In this document: positions 23,309 to 32,777 of the stretch, piece after piece | Position numbering within the stretch: the stretch's first letter is position 1 | How the letters are laid out: each line of letters opens with the position of its first letter | Assembly: GCA_038396625.1 (NCBI GenBank) | Contig: CP121688.1 | Location: forward strand, 558,001-622,000 | Direction of reading: 5' to 3' | Length of the DNA: 64,000 nt | Source: G038396625 sp038396625 | GTDB taxonomy: Bacteria > Bacillota > Clostridia > Peptostreptococcales > Thermotaleaceae | The notes under the pieces: generated by a model | The model's input: only the letters and a program-made list of their open reading frames with translations | What the model was told of the DNA's origin: nothing | Databases searched by the model: none | Program-made: the position numbers and the translations under genes

Positions 23309-26300
23309 TTGAGTAATTCAGTAATAAGTTTTATTATAGTAAATTTTAATGGAAAAGAACATTTAAAGGATTGTTTTAATACAATATTTAACCAAAATTA
23401 TCCCAAGGATAAAATAGAAATCATCATGGTTGACAATGGTTCTGAAGACGGGTCAATAGATTATGTAGAAAAAAACTTTCCAACAATTAGAATAATAAGA
23501 AATTCAACCAATGAAGGATTTGCAAAGCCCAATAATGATGCTGCTAAAATTGCTAAAGGTAAATATTTGGCTTTAATAAATAATGATATGCGCTTAGACA
23601 AGAATTGGTTAAATGAAATGATAGATACGTTAGAAAAAGCAAAAACTGAAGATGAAAAGTACGTTTGTGTTGGAAGTAAGATTTTAAATTGGGACGGAAC
23701 TAAGTTAGATTTTGCAGGGGGAAGTATAAATTTTTATGGTCATGGGTATCAATATGACTTTGGAATAGATATCAAGGAAGCTAACAAAAAATATAACGAA
23801 GATAGAGACATATTATTTGCATGTGGCGGGGCAATGCTAATTGAAAAAGATATATTTTTAAATATTGGTGGATTTGATGAGGATTATTTTGCTTATTTTG
23901 AAGATGTTGATTTAGGCTGGAGATTATGGATACTAGGTTATAAAGTCAAGTTTTGCAGTAAATCTATTTGTTATCATAAGCATAATAGTACATCAAAAAA
24001 ATTAAATAGATTCAAATTAAATATAATGTATAATAGAAATTCATTATACACAATATATAAAAATTATGAAGATGATAAGGTTTTTAAAGTAATTACAAGT
24101 GCCATATTGTTAAAAGTTTATAAGGGAAATAAGTTCTTTTTTGATAACAAAGAGGAAGACTTAAAAGAAAATGAAGGAAAAGTTCAATATTATGCTATTC
24201 AAGAATTTCTTAACAACTTAGATTTATATAGTAAAAAGAGAAAATTCATACAGGGAAATAGAGTTATCTCAGACAAGGAAATATTTGAAAAGTTTGTAGA
24301 TTTTCCATATAAAAATCTTATGGTTCCGAATACAGATTTATCTTATTTTGAGACTATAGAAAATTTGATTGCAGGTATAAACTTAGATGTTAGTTTTGGA
24401 GAGTTTAAAAAAAATGTTTTAATTATTTCAAATGACTATGTTGGCAAAAAGATGGCAGGACCAGGGATAAGATATTGGGAATTTGCTAAGCAAATGAGTA
24501 AAAATCACAACGTAACATTGGCTATACCAAATGATATTGACCTAGATGTACAGTCATATAATTTTGATGTAAAGAAATATTGTCTAAGTGAACCTAATAA
24601 TATTGTTGAATTAGCAATTAATTCAGATGTTATTTTAATACACGGATTTATGTTAGAAAATATACGAATATTAAAAGAAATAAGCAAAAATAAAATATTA
24701 ATAGTAGATATTTATGATCCATTTGTTATTGAAAATTTAGAAATACATAGAAAAAAATCATTTAAACAAAGAAATGAAATTCATAATCATGATTTAAAAG
24801 TTCAAATAGAACAACTAAAATTAGGTGATTATTTTATCTGTGCCAGTGAAAAACAAAAAGACTTCTGGATAGGCATGCTATCCTCTTTAAATAAGATAAA
24901 TCCTGAAGAATATGATCTATCATCAAAATTAGAAAAATTGGTAGGGCTAGTTCCTTTTGGAATTAGCGATGAAGAACCTAGAAAAACTAGAGATGCAATG
25001 AAAGAAAAAATATCGAACTTAAAACAAGATGATAAAGTTTTAATATGGGGTGGAGGAGTATGGAATTGGTTTGATCCTCTTACGCTTATTGAAGCTGTTC
25101 ATATTTTAAGTAAAGAAAGAAATGATATAAAACTTTTCTTTATGGGAGTTAAACATCCAAATCCAGCAGTGCCAGAAATGGAAATGACCAATAAAGCTAT
25201 AGAACTTGCTGAAAAATTAGGATTAAAAGATAAGTATGTATTTTTTAACATGGATTGGGTTGACTACGAAGATAGACAAAACTTTTTATTAGAATCTCAC
25301 TTAGGGGTTAGTTGTCATTTTAATCATTTAGAAACTCGATTTTCCTTTAGAACAAGAATTTTAGACTGTTTGTGGGCAAGGTTACCTATAATAGCAACTG
25401 AAGGAGATTATTTTGCTGAAGAAATACAAAAAAATAGTCTAGGTATAGTAGTAGAATATGAAAATTCTCGAAATTTAGTTGATGCTATAAGGAAGTTAAG
25501 TGATGATAAGAAATTTTATAATGAATGTAAAAAAAATATAGATCAATATAGAGAAAATTATAAGTGGGATATAGTTACTAAGCCATTGAATGATTTTTGT
25601 AATAAACCAGTAAAGAAAAAATTACAGCCTATATCAGATGATTATCATTTAATTTATGACATAAAACAAGAATCAAAAAACACAGTAGTAGGAGAAATTT
25701 TAGACGGAGATAGAGTAGGACAAAAATTTAGATGTAGATATCCTAATTTAAAAGCTATAGACATTTTTGTAGCCACTTATGCTAGAGTTAATGAACACAA
25801 ATTAAAATTTAAATTATTTGAAGCTACTACTAAGGAATTACTGTTTGAAAAAGATTTAAATGCTGTAAATCTTAAAGATAATTCATGGTATAAGATAGAT
25901 CTTAGACCAATCATCAATTCAGAAGGAAGAGAATTTTATTTTTATTTAGAGTCGGAGGGTGCTGGCTTAGGAAATGCAATAACTTTATGGCAGAATTCTG
26001 ATATCAACACATACGGTAATATATGGAGAAATGATAATTTAGTTCAAGGGAATTTAGTATTTAGAACCCATTGTGTGTATAATGAGGAACCGTTAAAAGA
26101 AGAAGAAGGAATAGTAATACAAAATCGTACTATTGATGACATTGTAATAAAGAGTGAGATAAATAGTTTAGATTCAATAGAAGATTTAGCTAAAAAGGCT
26201 ATAGAAATAAAAAATAATAGACATAGATTGAGAGATGAAAACCACAAAGTTGTAGCTCAATTACAAAACCAAATGCAAGATGTTATAACCAATATTAATA

Positions 26301-26395
26301 ATATTAATAATTGGATAACCACTATAAATATGAAATTAAAGAAAATAAAGTCTTTAGGATTATATGGATTTGTAAAAAAACTGATAAAGAGATAA
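23309..26395 (+). CDS. GT2-GT4 fusion glycosyltransferase with C-terminal beta-sandwich and coiled coil
   Basis: A very large glycosyltransferase of about 1028 residues. TTG 23309 has AGAGGG six bases upstream; ATG 23303 touches that site. Order: GT2 domain of rhamnosyltransferase (WbbL) type (about 5-260; IIVNFNG, VDNGSEDGS, INNDM, FDEDYFAYFEDVDL); GT4-like domain (about 370-775; KMAGPGIRY, VLIWGGGVWNWFDP, LETRFSFRTRILD); beta-sandwich module (about 795-925; VGEILDGDRVGQKF, ATYAR, GNAITLW); short C-terminal coiled coil. The GT4 part is closely similar over its length to the protein at 27088-28404. It could add two successive sugars to the exported glycan. Confidence 0.82.
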   Translation: MSNSVISFIIVNFNGKEHLKDCFNTIFNQNYPKDKIEIIMVDNGSEDGSIDYVEKNFPTIRIIRNSTNEGFAKPNNDAAKIAKGKYLALINNDMRLDKNWLNEMIDTLEKAKTEDEKYVCVGSKILNWDGTKLDFAGGSINFYGHGYQYDFGIDIKEANKKYNEDRDILFACGGAMLIEKDIFLNIGGFDEDYFAYFEDVDLGWRLWILGYKVKFCSKSICYHKHNSTSKKLNRFKLNIMYNRNSLYTIYKNYEDDKVFKVITSAILLKVYKGNKFFFDNKEEDLKENEGKVQYYAIQEFLNNLDLYSKKRKFIQGNRVISDKEIFEKFVDFPYKNLMVPNTDLSYFETIENLIAGINLDVSFGEFKKNVLIISNDYVGKKMAGPGIRYWEFAKQMSKNHNVTLAIPNDIDLDVQSYNFDVKKYCLSEPNNIVELAINSDVILIHGFMLENIRILKEISKNKILIVDIYDPFVIENLEIHRKKSFKQRNEIHNHDLKVQIEQLKLGDYFICASEKQKDFWIGMLSSLNKINPEEYDLSSKLEKLVGLVPFGISDEEPRKTRDAMKEKISNLKQDDKVLIWGGGVWNWFDPLTLIEAVHILSKERNDIKLFFMGVKHPNPAVPEMEMTNKAIELAEKLGLKDKYVFFNMDWVDYEDRQNFLLESHLGVSCHFNHLETRFSFRTRILDCLWARLPIIATEGDYFAEEIQKNSLGIVVEYENSRNLVDAIRKLSDDKKFYNECKKNIDQYRENYKWDIVTKPLNDFCNKPVKKKLQPISDDYHLIYDIKQESKNTVVGEILDGDRVGQKFRCRYPNLKAIDIFVATYARVNEHKLKFKLFEATTKELLFEKDLNAVNLKDNSWYKIDLRPIINSEGREFYFYLESEGAGLGNAITLWQNSDINTYGNIWRNDNLVQGNLVFRTHCVYNEEPLKEEEGIVIQNRTIDDIVIKSEINSLDSIEDLAKKAIEIKNNRHRLRDENHKVVAQLQNQMQDVITNINNINNWITTINMKLKKIKSLGLYGFVKKLIKR

Positions 26396-26436
26396 AAAGT
26401 TGCTAATGGATTTTAAAAATGAAAGCAGGCCAAGAA

Positions 26437-27012
26437 ATGAGTAAAAAGAAAATATTTCAAGCAGTAGTCATTATATATGTAGTGCTGGTAGTGGGTATGT
26501 ATATATATGATTTTTCAAAATATGAAACAGTTGAAATTGAAAAAATAAATATATCTCAAGAAAGAGCAGAAAAGCCTGTAGGAGAAATAATAGGAAGGTT
26601 TAAAGTAGGACAAACCTTTTATAGTACACAAGATAATTTTTCAGGAGTTTATATAAAATTTGCTACTTACAATAGAAATAATATGGAAGATATAATTTTT
26701 CATTTAAAAGAAGAGCCAGGCTCACGGAATGATATATATACTACAACATTTAATGGAATGAAAATTATAGATAATGAGTTTTTTAAAATAGAAATTCCAA
26801 CCATAGAAGATTCTAAAAATAAGAATTACTATTTTGAATTAGAATCACCAAAGTCTATGGAAGGAAATGCAATTACAGTATGGAGTACTAATATAGATTC
26901 ATATCAAGGTGGAAGTACGCATATAAATAGGAAACCCGTAGAAGGTGATCTTTCATTTAAAACTTTTTATAAAGTAAAAGAAAAAGTTTTAAGAAAGAGA
27001 AAAAGTGAATAG
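26437..27012 (+). CDS. Membrane-anchored single beta-sandwich module protein
   Basis: I do not recognise a named family. The protein has about 191 residues from ATG 26437 (ATG 26419 is also possible). One N-terminal membrane segment (IFQAVVIIYVVLVVGMYIY) is followed by one extracytoplasmic module with KPVGEIIGRFKVGQTF, FATYNRNN, IIDNEFFKIEI, NYYFELES and EGNAITVWST, and a basic tail. The same module occurs at the C-terminus of the preceding glycosyltransferase and the N-terminus of the membrane protein at 28734. A glycan-binding or tethering role outside the membrane is inferred from this sharing alone. Confidence 0.7.
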   Translation: MSKKKIFQAVVIIYVVLVVGMYIYDFSKYETVEIEKINISQERAEKPVGEIIGRFKVGQTFYSTQDNFSGVYIKFATYNRNNMEDIIFHLKEEPGSRNDIYTTTFNGMKIIDNEFFKIEIPTIEDSKNKNYYFELESPKSMEGNAITVWSTNIDSYQGGSTHINRKPVEGDLSFKTFYKVKEKVLRKRKSE

Positions 27013-27087
27013 ACACATGAAAATTATAGTCCAGATTATAACATATAGTTTAATAAAAAATAGTTATGACAAAAGAGGAATTTTATT

Positions 27088-28404
27088 ATGAAAAGAGTTT
27101 TATTGATAAGCCCAGATACGATAAAGAAGAAAATGACTGGTCCAGCTATAAGATATTTTAATTTTGCTAAAGAATTAAGCAAAGATCTTGATGTAGTATT
27201 ATTTATTCCAAATACAGAAAGTGATATAGATTTTAACCAGTTTAAATTTAGAGTTATAAGAGGAACTGCATCTGAATTAAAAAAAGAAGTAAACAACGTT
27301 GATTCTATTGTTATCCAAGGAATTGCTCTTAGATTATATCCATTTGTTAAAAAAGCACAAAAGCCTATAGTAGTAGATATATATGATCCTTTAACACTAG
27401 AGAACCTCGAGTTAAGGAAAAACATAGCTATTAAAGATAGGATTACTTATCATGAAACAGATTTGGACATTATACTAGAGCAATTAGCAATAGGAGATTA
27501 TTTCATATGTGCCAATGAAAAACAAAAAGATTATTGGCTAGGTATGCTTGCTGCAATTAACCGAGTGAATCCGTATACATATTTAGATAACGAAAAAATG
27601 GACAAACTGATTGGAATAGTACCATTTGGATTAGACAATGAAGAACCTGTCAAAACAAAACAAGTATTAAAGGGAGTTTGGCCAGGCATAGAAAAAGAAG
27701 ATAAAGTATTAATATGGGGTGGAGGAATATGGAATTGGTTTGACCCAATAACTTTAATTGAAGCCATCAATTTAGTTGTTAAGAAAAGACAAGACATAAA
27801 ATTATTTTTTATGGGAATTGGCCATCCGAATGCTAACATTGATATAAGTGTAGCAGAAAAAGCTATAGAGCTGTGTAAAAAATACGGTCTATATGATAAA
27901 AATGTATTTTTTAATGATTGGGTTCCTTATGAGGAAAGACAAAACTATCTGCTTGAAGCAGATATTGGAGTAAGCACATATTATGATAATCTTGAAACAA
28001 GATTTTCTTTTAGGACAAGGATATTAGATTATTTGTGGTGTGAACTTCCAATGATATTGACTAAAGGAGATTACATGGCTGATTTAGCTAAGCGAGAGCA
28101 ACTAGGGCTATGCTATGAAGAAAAGAATTATAAAGAATTGAGTGAAATTATAGTACAATTAGTAGACGAAGGGGATCTATATAGAGAATGTAAAAAAAAT
28201 ATAAATAAAGAAAAAAACATATATAGGTGGGAAAAATGTATTGAGCCATTGCTGATGTTCTGCGAAAAACCAAGTGTAGCAGAAGATAAGAAAAATAAAG
28301 TAAATATATTATATAAAAACTCTTATATAAGAATTTTAAAATATTTTTATATAAGACTTAGATATAAAATTAAAAGAATATTAGCAAATTCTATTTTAAG
28401 ATAA
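27088..28404 (+). CDS. Glycosyltransferase, GT4-like
   Basis: A 438-residue stand-alone glycosyltransferase, a paralogue of the middle domain of the GT2-GT4 fusion upstream. Shared blocks are KMTGPAIRYFNFAKELS, VDIYDPLTLENLE, GDYFICANEKQKDYWLGML, VLIWGGGIWNWFDP and LETRFSFRTRILDYLW. It probably transfers a hexose in the cytoplasm to the lipid-linked chain. A short basic amphipathic tail could hold it at the membrane. The ribosome binding site is AGAGGA. Confidence 0.82.
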   Translation: MKRVLLISPDTIKKKMTGPAIRYFNFAKELSKDLDVVLFIPNTESDIDFNQFKFRVIRGTASELKKEVNNVDSIVIQGIALRLYPFVKKAQKPIVVDIYDPLTLENLELRKNIAIKDRITYHETDLDIILEQLAIGDYFICANEKQKDYWLGMLAAINRVNPYTYLDNEKMDKLIGIVPFGLDNEEPVKTKQVLKGVWPGIEKEDKVLIWGGGIWNWFDPITLIEAINLVVKKRQDIKLFFMGIGHPNANIDISVAEKAIELCKKYGLYDKNVFFNDWVPYEERQNYLLEADIGVSTYYDNLETRFSFRTRILDYLWCELPMILTKGDYMADLAKREQLGLCYEEKNYKELSEIIVQLVDEGDLYRECKKNINKEKNIYRWEKCIEPLLMFCEKPSVAEDKKNKVNILYKNSYIRILKYFYIRLRYKIKRILANSILR

Positions 28405-28733
28405 AGTGTATTTATGTTTGCTTGTTGAGCTATTTCGTTTTTATAATGTTTTATATGTTGTTTAAAGTATTGATTTTTCTATTAAGTGATACTATTCAAG
28501 AGAAGTTTTTGACCTAATTTATAAATTATAACCTCCAAAACACCACATGTGGCACTTAATTTTTGTAGAATGGAAAGGATAAGGATTTATTATTGTGTCT
28601 TAGAAATATTTTTACTTATAATACGATGTCTAACTTATTCTTTTACTCAGTTAAAAGATTCGTTTCTATAAAACTATATCAAAATCAAAACGATTAAATA
28701 TAATATAATGTAAAAAGGATGGAAAAAAAATTC
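28405..28733. other. Intergenic region, no gene seen
   Basis: About 330 very AT-rich bases. No open frame of note, no clear terminator. A TATAAT-like run near 28699-28709 could be a -10 for the next gene, without a convincing -35. Confidence 0.4.
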
Positions 28734-31274
28734 ATGAAAAAAATTTTTTATATTATGACGGCTATCCTGATATTGATAATACTGAGCATATTTGATTCTA
28801 GTTATTTCATTGCTGTTAATACAGAATTTAATCAAACCAATAAGGAAATTCCAGTAGGTGAATTGATAAATGGCATGGAAGTAGGACAAACTTTTATAGC
28901 TAAAGAAGATAATTTATCAAGGATAGGTATTACTCTAGCTACCTATGCAAGAGAGAATGACAAAGAAATAGAATTTGGAATAAGAGAGTATGGACAAAAA
29001 CAAAACATTAAAACTATAAAGTTTTTTGCTGAAGACGTAGAAGACAACAAAATAAAAGAATTTAAATTTATGCCAATATTAGATTCTAAGGGAAAGAAAT
29101 ATTATTTTTACCTAAAGTCACAAGATTCTTTTTCAGGAAATGCAATTACAATTTGGAAAACTTCAGGTGATTCTTTTGAAAAGGGAGAAATATATGTAAA
29201 TAATTCAAAAGATACTGGGGATTTGACTTTTGTTTCGGGATATATGAATACAAGAGAAACTGTATTAAACACATTTTATTTTTTATTGATATATATATTT
29301 ATAGTAGTAATGATTTATTTAATTATATTTAAAAATAATAAAATTAAAAATATTACGCTAAAAGTATTTACTACTTGTAATGAAAAAAGATTTTTGATTT
29401 GTGGAATGTTATTTTTTATTTTAGTATTGGGCAAATTTCATGGAAGTTCAATCTCAATTTGGGATAGTGTGTTTAAAGATAACATAACTAGTTCAGGAAA
29501 TACGTTATTGATAGGAAAAGAAAGAGCTATTAGAAGTGATGAATGGCTAGTACAAACTCCATATGCTTTGTCTCAAGCTATGAATGAAAAATTTTATCCA
29601 ATAATAAACAACGACATAAGATCTAATGGTCAAAATATGTTAGTGAGTTATTTCGTACCAGTTTTTGATTTTACTTTAATTGGAAAGCCTTTTAATTGGG
29701 GATATATTTTATTTGGAAAAGAATATGGACTTTCATGGTTTTGGTTTTCACGACTTATTGCTTTATGGTTAGTATCATATGAGTTGATAAGCATTTTTAC
29801 TAATAACAACAGGAAACTTTCTTTTTTTGGAGCATTTTGGATAACTTTTTCACCGCCTATACAGTGGTGGTTTAGTACTTTTGTGATCGATTTAATAATA
29901 TACGGACAAGCAATAATGGCTTGTTTTTATAATGTTATAAAATATATAAATCATTTCAGAAATAAAGTATTAAATTTAATAATTTTAATAATAGCCCTAA
30001 TCGGGTATATAGTGACTTTGTACCCAGCAGTTCAAGTTCCTTTAGGATACGTGATAGCTATTTTTGTATTTTATTTTTCTTTTGAAAATAGAAAAAATGT
30101 AAAGCTGAAAAAAAATGATATGGTCTTAATATTGTTGAGTCTAGCTATTATTATTACTATTATAGGTAAGTTTCTGTATGATTCATTAGATGCTATAAAA
30201 ATAATTATGAATACTACATACCCTGGTAAAAGAGTTTCTTTAGGGGGTGGATATGAATTTAAATTGTTTCAAACTTTTCTTATTAACCCAATACTTCCTT
30301 ATAAAGATATAACATTTTCAAATAACTGTGAAATAAGTGCTTTTATCGGGTTTAATATGTTTATAGCCATGAGCTTTATATTTTACTACAAAAAATATCG
30401 AGGAAATTACAAGAAACTATATTTAAGTTTATATATTTATTTTATTTTTCAGATATCTTGGCTTTTTATAAAATATCCATATGCCTTTGCTAAAATTACA
30501 TTGTTTTCTTTTGTCCCAGAGCCAAGAATGATAATAATTTTAGGACTTAATTCCATTTATTTAAGTTTATGGATTTTAAATCAAAAAATACAATTAAATA
30601 AAAAATATTGGGTACCAGTATTGATTTTTGTAGGATCAGTAACATTGTATTCTTTAATGGATTCTAGAATATTAGAATATATAGGTATACGGCTAGTAGC
30701 AATTATTACAATTATTTACTTGTTATTGAATTATCTGCTTGCTACTCAACGTAGAAATATTTTTATTATCATTATGAGTTTAATAATTTTAGTATCAGGT
30801 GCATCAATAAATCCAATAGGAAGAGGTTTAGAATCTATATATAATAAGAAGATTTCGAAAGAAATTTTAAAAATAAATACTAATAAAAAAGAAGAAAACT
30901 GGATATCTTTGGATAGTATTTTTTTTGGAAATTACTTATTAGCACACGGTGTTAAATGTATAAATAGTGTTAATTTTTATCCTGACATGCATAGATGGGA
31001 AAAGTTAGATAAAGACAAGAGGTATGAAGATATATATAATAGATATGCACATATAAACATTAAATTAACACAAGACGACACTTATTTTACATTAGAACAA
31101 CCAGATATGTTTACTGTATATATCAATTATGAAGATTTAAAAACACTACAAGTAAAATATATACTTACAAAAGAAAATCTATTAAAAGACAAAAATATAG
31201 AAAGGTATTATACGTTAGTTAAAGAATACTATAATGAGGCAGATAATATCTATATATGGAGTATACATTATTGA
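28734..31274 (+). CDS. GT-C-like polytopic membrane protein with N-terminal beta-sandwich module
   Basis: About 846 residues from ATG 28734 (ATG 28719 also in frame, too close to AAAAGG). A first membrane segment is followed by an outside module (about 25-165; IPVGELINGMEVGQTF, LATYAREND, YYFYLKSQ, SGNAITIW) like that of the 191-residue protein upstream. Then come about twelve membrane segments with an early loop carrying RSDEWLVQTP, and a C-terminal soluble part (about 720-846). The shape is that of GT-C enzymes, which use polyprenyl-phosphate sugars outside the membrane and usually carry an acidic catalytic motif in the first loop; DEW here is a candidate. The next three genes fit that system. 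Confidence 0.7.
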   Translation: MKKIFYIMTAILILIILSIFDSSYFIAVNTEFNQTNKEIPVGELINGMEVGQTFIAKEDNLSRIGITLATYARENDKEIEFGIREYGQKQNIKTIKFFAEDVEDNKIKEFKFMPILDSKGKKYYFYLKSQDSFSGNAITIWKTSGDSFEKGEIYVNNSKDTGDLTFVSGYMNTRETVLNTFYFLLIYIFIVVMIYLIIFKNNKIKNITLKVFTTCNEKRFLICGMLFFILVLGKFHGSSISIWDSVFKDNITSSGNTLLIGKERAIRSDEWLVQTPYALSQAMNEKFYPIINNDIRSNGQNMLVSYFVPVFDFTLIGKPFNWGYILFGKEYGLSWFWFSRLIALWLVSYELISIFTNNNRKLSFFGAFWITFSPPIQWWFSTFVIDLIIYGQAIMACFYNVIKYINHFRNKVLNLIILIIALIGYIVTLYPAVQVPLGYVIAIFVFYFSFENRKNVKLKKNDMVLILLSLAIIITIIGKFLYDSLDAIKIIMNTTYPGKRVSLGGGYEFKLFQTFLINPILPYKDITFSNNCEISAFIGFNMFIAMSFIFYYKKYRGNYKKLYLSLYIYFIFQISWLFIKYPYAFAKITLFSFVPEPRMIIILGLNSIYLSLWILNQKIQLNKKYWVPVLIFVGSVTLYSLMDSRILEYIGIRLVAIITIIYLLLNYLLATQRRNIFIIIMSLIILVSGASINPIGRGLESIYNKKISKEILKINTNKKEENWISLDSIFFGNYLLAHGVKCINSVNFYPDMHRWEKLDKDKRYEDIYNRYAHINIKLTQDDTYFTLEQPDMFTVYINYEDLKTLQVKYILTKENLLKDKNIERYYTLVKEYYNEADNIYIWSIHY

Positions 31275-31299
31275 AGAAATTAGAGGGAGGTACTTACAT

Positions 31300-31647
31300 T
31301 TGAAAATAGTTCTTTTAACTATATTAAATTCATTGTTAATGGCAACAGGACAATTATTGTGGAAGTCAGGTATGATGGGGAAAACCATTGAAAATTTAAG
31401 CGATATTATAAGAGCTTTATTTTCTCCTCTTATATTATTGGGATTATTTGTATATGCATGTACAACGATGCTTTGGCTATACATATTAAATCAAGCAGAT
31501 ATAAGTTATGTTTATCCAATTCAAAGTTTAGCATTTGTAATTGTTCCTATTGCTGCAGCACTTATATTTAGAGAACAAATTCCCATAAATCGATGGATTG
31601 GAATAGCCACAATATGTTTGGGTGTTTATTTAGTGAGTATAAAATAA
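31300..31647 (+). CDS. Small multidrug-resistance/EamA-type membrane protein, likely lipid-sugar flippase
   Basis: Four predicted membrane segments in 115 residues. I choose TTG 31300, with GAGGGAGG nine bases upstream; ATG 31234 would overlap the previous gene by 41 bases. NSLLMATGQLLWKSG, DISYVYPIQSLAFVIVPIAAALIFREQI and ATICLGVYLVS are typical of the SMR/EamA fold. Next to a polyprenyl-phosphate glycosyltransferase and a GT-C protein, ArnE/ArnF-like flipping of undecaprenyl-phosphate-sugar is the best inference. Confidence 0.75.
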   Translation: MKIVLLTILNSLLMATGQLLWKSGMMGKTIENLSDIIRALFSPLILLGLFVYACTTMLWLYILNQADISYVYPIQSLAFVIVPIAAALIFREQIPINRWIGIATICLGVYLVSIK

Positions 31648-31674
31648 ACGAGAAAATAATAAGGTGGGAATTAT

Positions 31675-32406
31675 ATGAAAAAACTGGTTATTATTCCAGC
31701 TTATAATGAAGAAAAGAGTATTGTGAAGGTAGTAAATAATATAAAAAAATATGCACCCGATTTTGATTACGTAGTAATTAACGATGGGTCGCTAGACAGC
31801 ACTTTAGATGTTTGCTATAAGAATAAAATCAATGTAGTTAATCTACCTGTAAATTTGGGTATTGGTGGCGCCATGCAAACGGGGTATAAATATGCCTATA
31901 ATTATGACTATGATATAGCAGTCCAAATAGATGGTGATGGGCAGCACGACCCACAGTACTTAAATTATATAGCATCATTTATTGAAAGTGGCCAAGTTGA
32001 TATGGTAATTGGTTCCAGATTTATAGATAAGCAAGGGTTTCAATCCTCATTTATGAGAAGAATAGGGATAAGATACTTTCAAATGCTATTAAAATTCTGC
32101 ACAGGTTTTAACATTACAGATGCTACTTCAGGATTTAGAGCATGTAATCGAGATATTATAAAATATTTTTCTCAAAATTATCCCAAAGATTACCCAGAAC
32201 CAGAGTCTATTGTTATGATTAGCAGGGAAAGATTAAGGATAAAAGAAATACCTGTTGTCATGAAGGAAAGAGCTACTGGTGTATCTTCAATAAATGCGAT
32301 TAAATCGATTTATTATATGATAAAAGTAACACTATCAATTTTAATAAGTAGGATCAAACCAAGGAAAACTGAAGAGGATTGGGAGGAAGTATATAATGAA
32401 TCCTAG
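31675..32406 (+). CDS. Polyprenyl-phosphate glycosyltransferase (GT2, DPM1/DpgS-like)
   Basis: A 243-residue GT2 enzyme without the C-terminal membrane pair of GtrB. Motifs are VIIPAYNEEKSI, VVINDGSLDST, NLGIGGAMQTGYKYA, DGDGQHDP (DxD) and IGSRFI. It likely joins a sugar from an NDP donor to undecaprenyl phosphate at the inner face of the membrane. The next gene overlaps it by 11 bases, so the two are translationally coupled. Confidence 0.85.
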   Translation: MKKLVIIPAYNEEKSIVKVVNNIKKYAPDFDYVVINDGSLDSTLDVCYKNKINVVNLPVNLGIGGAMQTGYKYAYNYDYDIAVQIDGDGQHDPQYLNYIASFIESGQVDMVIGSRFIDKQGFQSSFMRRIGIRYFQMLLKFCTGFNITDATSGFRACNRDIIKYFSQNYPKDYPEPESIVMISRERLRIKEIPVVMKERATGVSSINAIKSIYYMIKVTLSILISRIKPRKTEEDWEEVYNES

Positions 32407-32755
32407 ACTTCAAATTTTTTTGATAATTATTACCGTACTGTTTATAGTTTTTATGATAAGTATGCTTAAAAAGGAAAAGATAGGAACTAAATATTCACTT
32501 GTGTGGCTATTTACAGGGATTGGAATGCTAATTATAGCTATTTTTCCTAATATAGCAGGTAATGTTTCTTTTTTGCTAGGGATAGTTGACCCTGTAAATA
32601 CAGTATTCTATTTTGGTATATTTTTTGTCCTTGTTATTTTGTTTAGTTTAACAATAGCCATATCTAGGCAGTCTAGCAAATTAAAAGAGTTAACTCAGAC
32701 TGTAGCATTATTGGAATATAAATTACAAAATATCTGTAATGATCTTAAAAAATAG
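32396..32755 (+). CDS. DUF2304 membrane protein
   Basis: A 119-residue protein with three membrane segments and a C-terminal coiled coil (QSSKLKELTQTVALLEYKL). KYSLVWLFTGIGMLIIAIFP is characteristic of DUF2304, whose genes commonly sit right behind a GT2 polyprenyl-phosphate glycosyltransferase. It probably anchors that enzyme to the membrane. The start overlaps the preceding stop; ribosome binding site GGGAGGAAG lies inside that gene. Confidence 0.82.
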   Translation: MNPRLQIFLIIITVLFIVFMISMLKKEKIGTKYSLVWLFTGIGMLIIAIFPNIAGNVSFLLGIVDPVNTVFYFGIFFVLVILFSLTIAISRQSSKLKELTQTVALLEYKLQNICNDLKK

Positions 32756-32777
32756 TTAAATATTGAAGAGGTATAGT

